This document shows positions 63,600 to 64,000 of a DNA stretch of 64,000 nucleotides, one piece after another. The translations under genes and the position numbers were made by a program. The DNA is taken from contig CM035235.1 of the NCBI GenBank assembly GCA_020226215.1, positions 67,109,283 to 67,173,282 of the forward strand. The letters run 5' to 3'. Numbering within the stretch: the first letter of the stretch is position 1; each line of letters begins with the position of its first letter. The notes beneath the pieces are model-generated. The model made no database searches and had not been told where the DNA came from. It was given only the letters and a program-made list of their open reading frames with translations. This stretch comes from Sindora glabra. Lineage: Eukaryota > Streptophyta > Magnoliopsida > Fabales > Fabaceae.

Positions 63600-64000
63600 C
63601 TAAAATTTTAAATGAATCAGTTACATAAATTAAAAATGAAACTAACATCTAGGGCCACACTATTCTATTTTTATCCATTTACACTCTCCTTTTTTTTAAT
63701 TTCTATATTTCAAGAAAAATGGTATAGGTAGGAGAAAAGAAATCGAAATTGAATTTTAATTTTAATTTTTTTAATATATTTATTAAATTAAGTTTTATAA
63801 ATTTATTTTATCATATACTTAATTTGGAGTATTACTATTTGAACCGACAAAATGCACCGAAATAATATCTCTGGAAAATCTAAACTACACAGATTTAAGG
63901 AATATTAAATTAAGAATGCGGCTAACAAATAATGGAAGGCCACGGTACACTTCATTGTTTTCGGGAGCACCAATTCCACACTTTTTGTCAGTTCATTTTG
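63600..64000. other. intron of the ABC transporter gene running off the window
   Basis: The acceptor TTTTAG precedes the first visible exon at 63600-63601. No exon of the missing N-terminal region (the residues before VGIQLP) could be recognised in this stretch. Confidence 0.6.

Overview
The window is a piece of a nuclear plant chromosome, most likely from a eudicot. The evidence is three spliced genes of clearly plant type with GT-AG introns, very AT-rich intergenic DNA, and plant-type SINE and LINE relics. I cannot name the species. All three genes lie on the minus strand.

Layout: 1-5.0 kb is intergenic, with diverged direct repeats and a foldback element. 5.03-8.49 kb is a three-exon 1R-MYB (SHAQKYF) transcription factor with an N-terminal CCHC zinc knuckle and an EAR motif; its second intron carries a short SINE with intact target-site duplications. 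8.6-20.7 kb is an AT-rich gene desert with foldback elements. 20.90-25.83 kb is a complete 20-exon NADP-dependent malic enzyme of 641 residues with a plastid-type N-terminus; a TATA box lies about 260 bp upstream of its ATG. 26-47 kb is a second desert holding a tRNA-derived SINE with an 11-bp target-site duplication, a LINE 3' tail, several MITE/foldback elements, and one repeat apparently split by a 1.5-kb segment. About 47-52.8 kb is a decayed full-order LINE (DUF4283-like ORF1, endonuclease, reverse transcriptase, RNase H). 55.45-63.60 kb holds 21 exons of a full-size ABCG/PDR transporter (NBD1-TMD1-NBD2-TMD2); its first exon or exons lie beyond the right edge.

Exon joins were worked out by hand from splice sites and reading phase. 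The phase closes exactly in all three genes (MYB 1071 nt, malic enzyme 1926 nt, ABCG 4030 nt visible). The genes do not form an operon or cluster, and I see no shared pathway beyond general plant physiology: transcriptional repression, plastid NADPH/pyruvate supply, and plasma-membrane export. I found no tRNA, rRNA, CRISPR array or bacterial-style system. The most interesting structures are non-coding: a hairpin-like element with about 250-bp arms at 46.1-46.6 kb, a 1-kb long-arm foldback at 10.1-11.1 kb, two SINEs with intact target-site duplications, and LINE stop codons that fit cytosine deamination.
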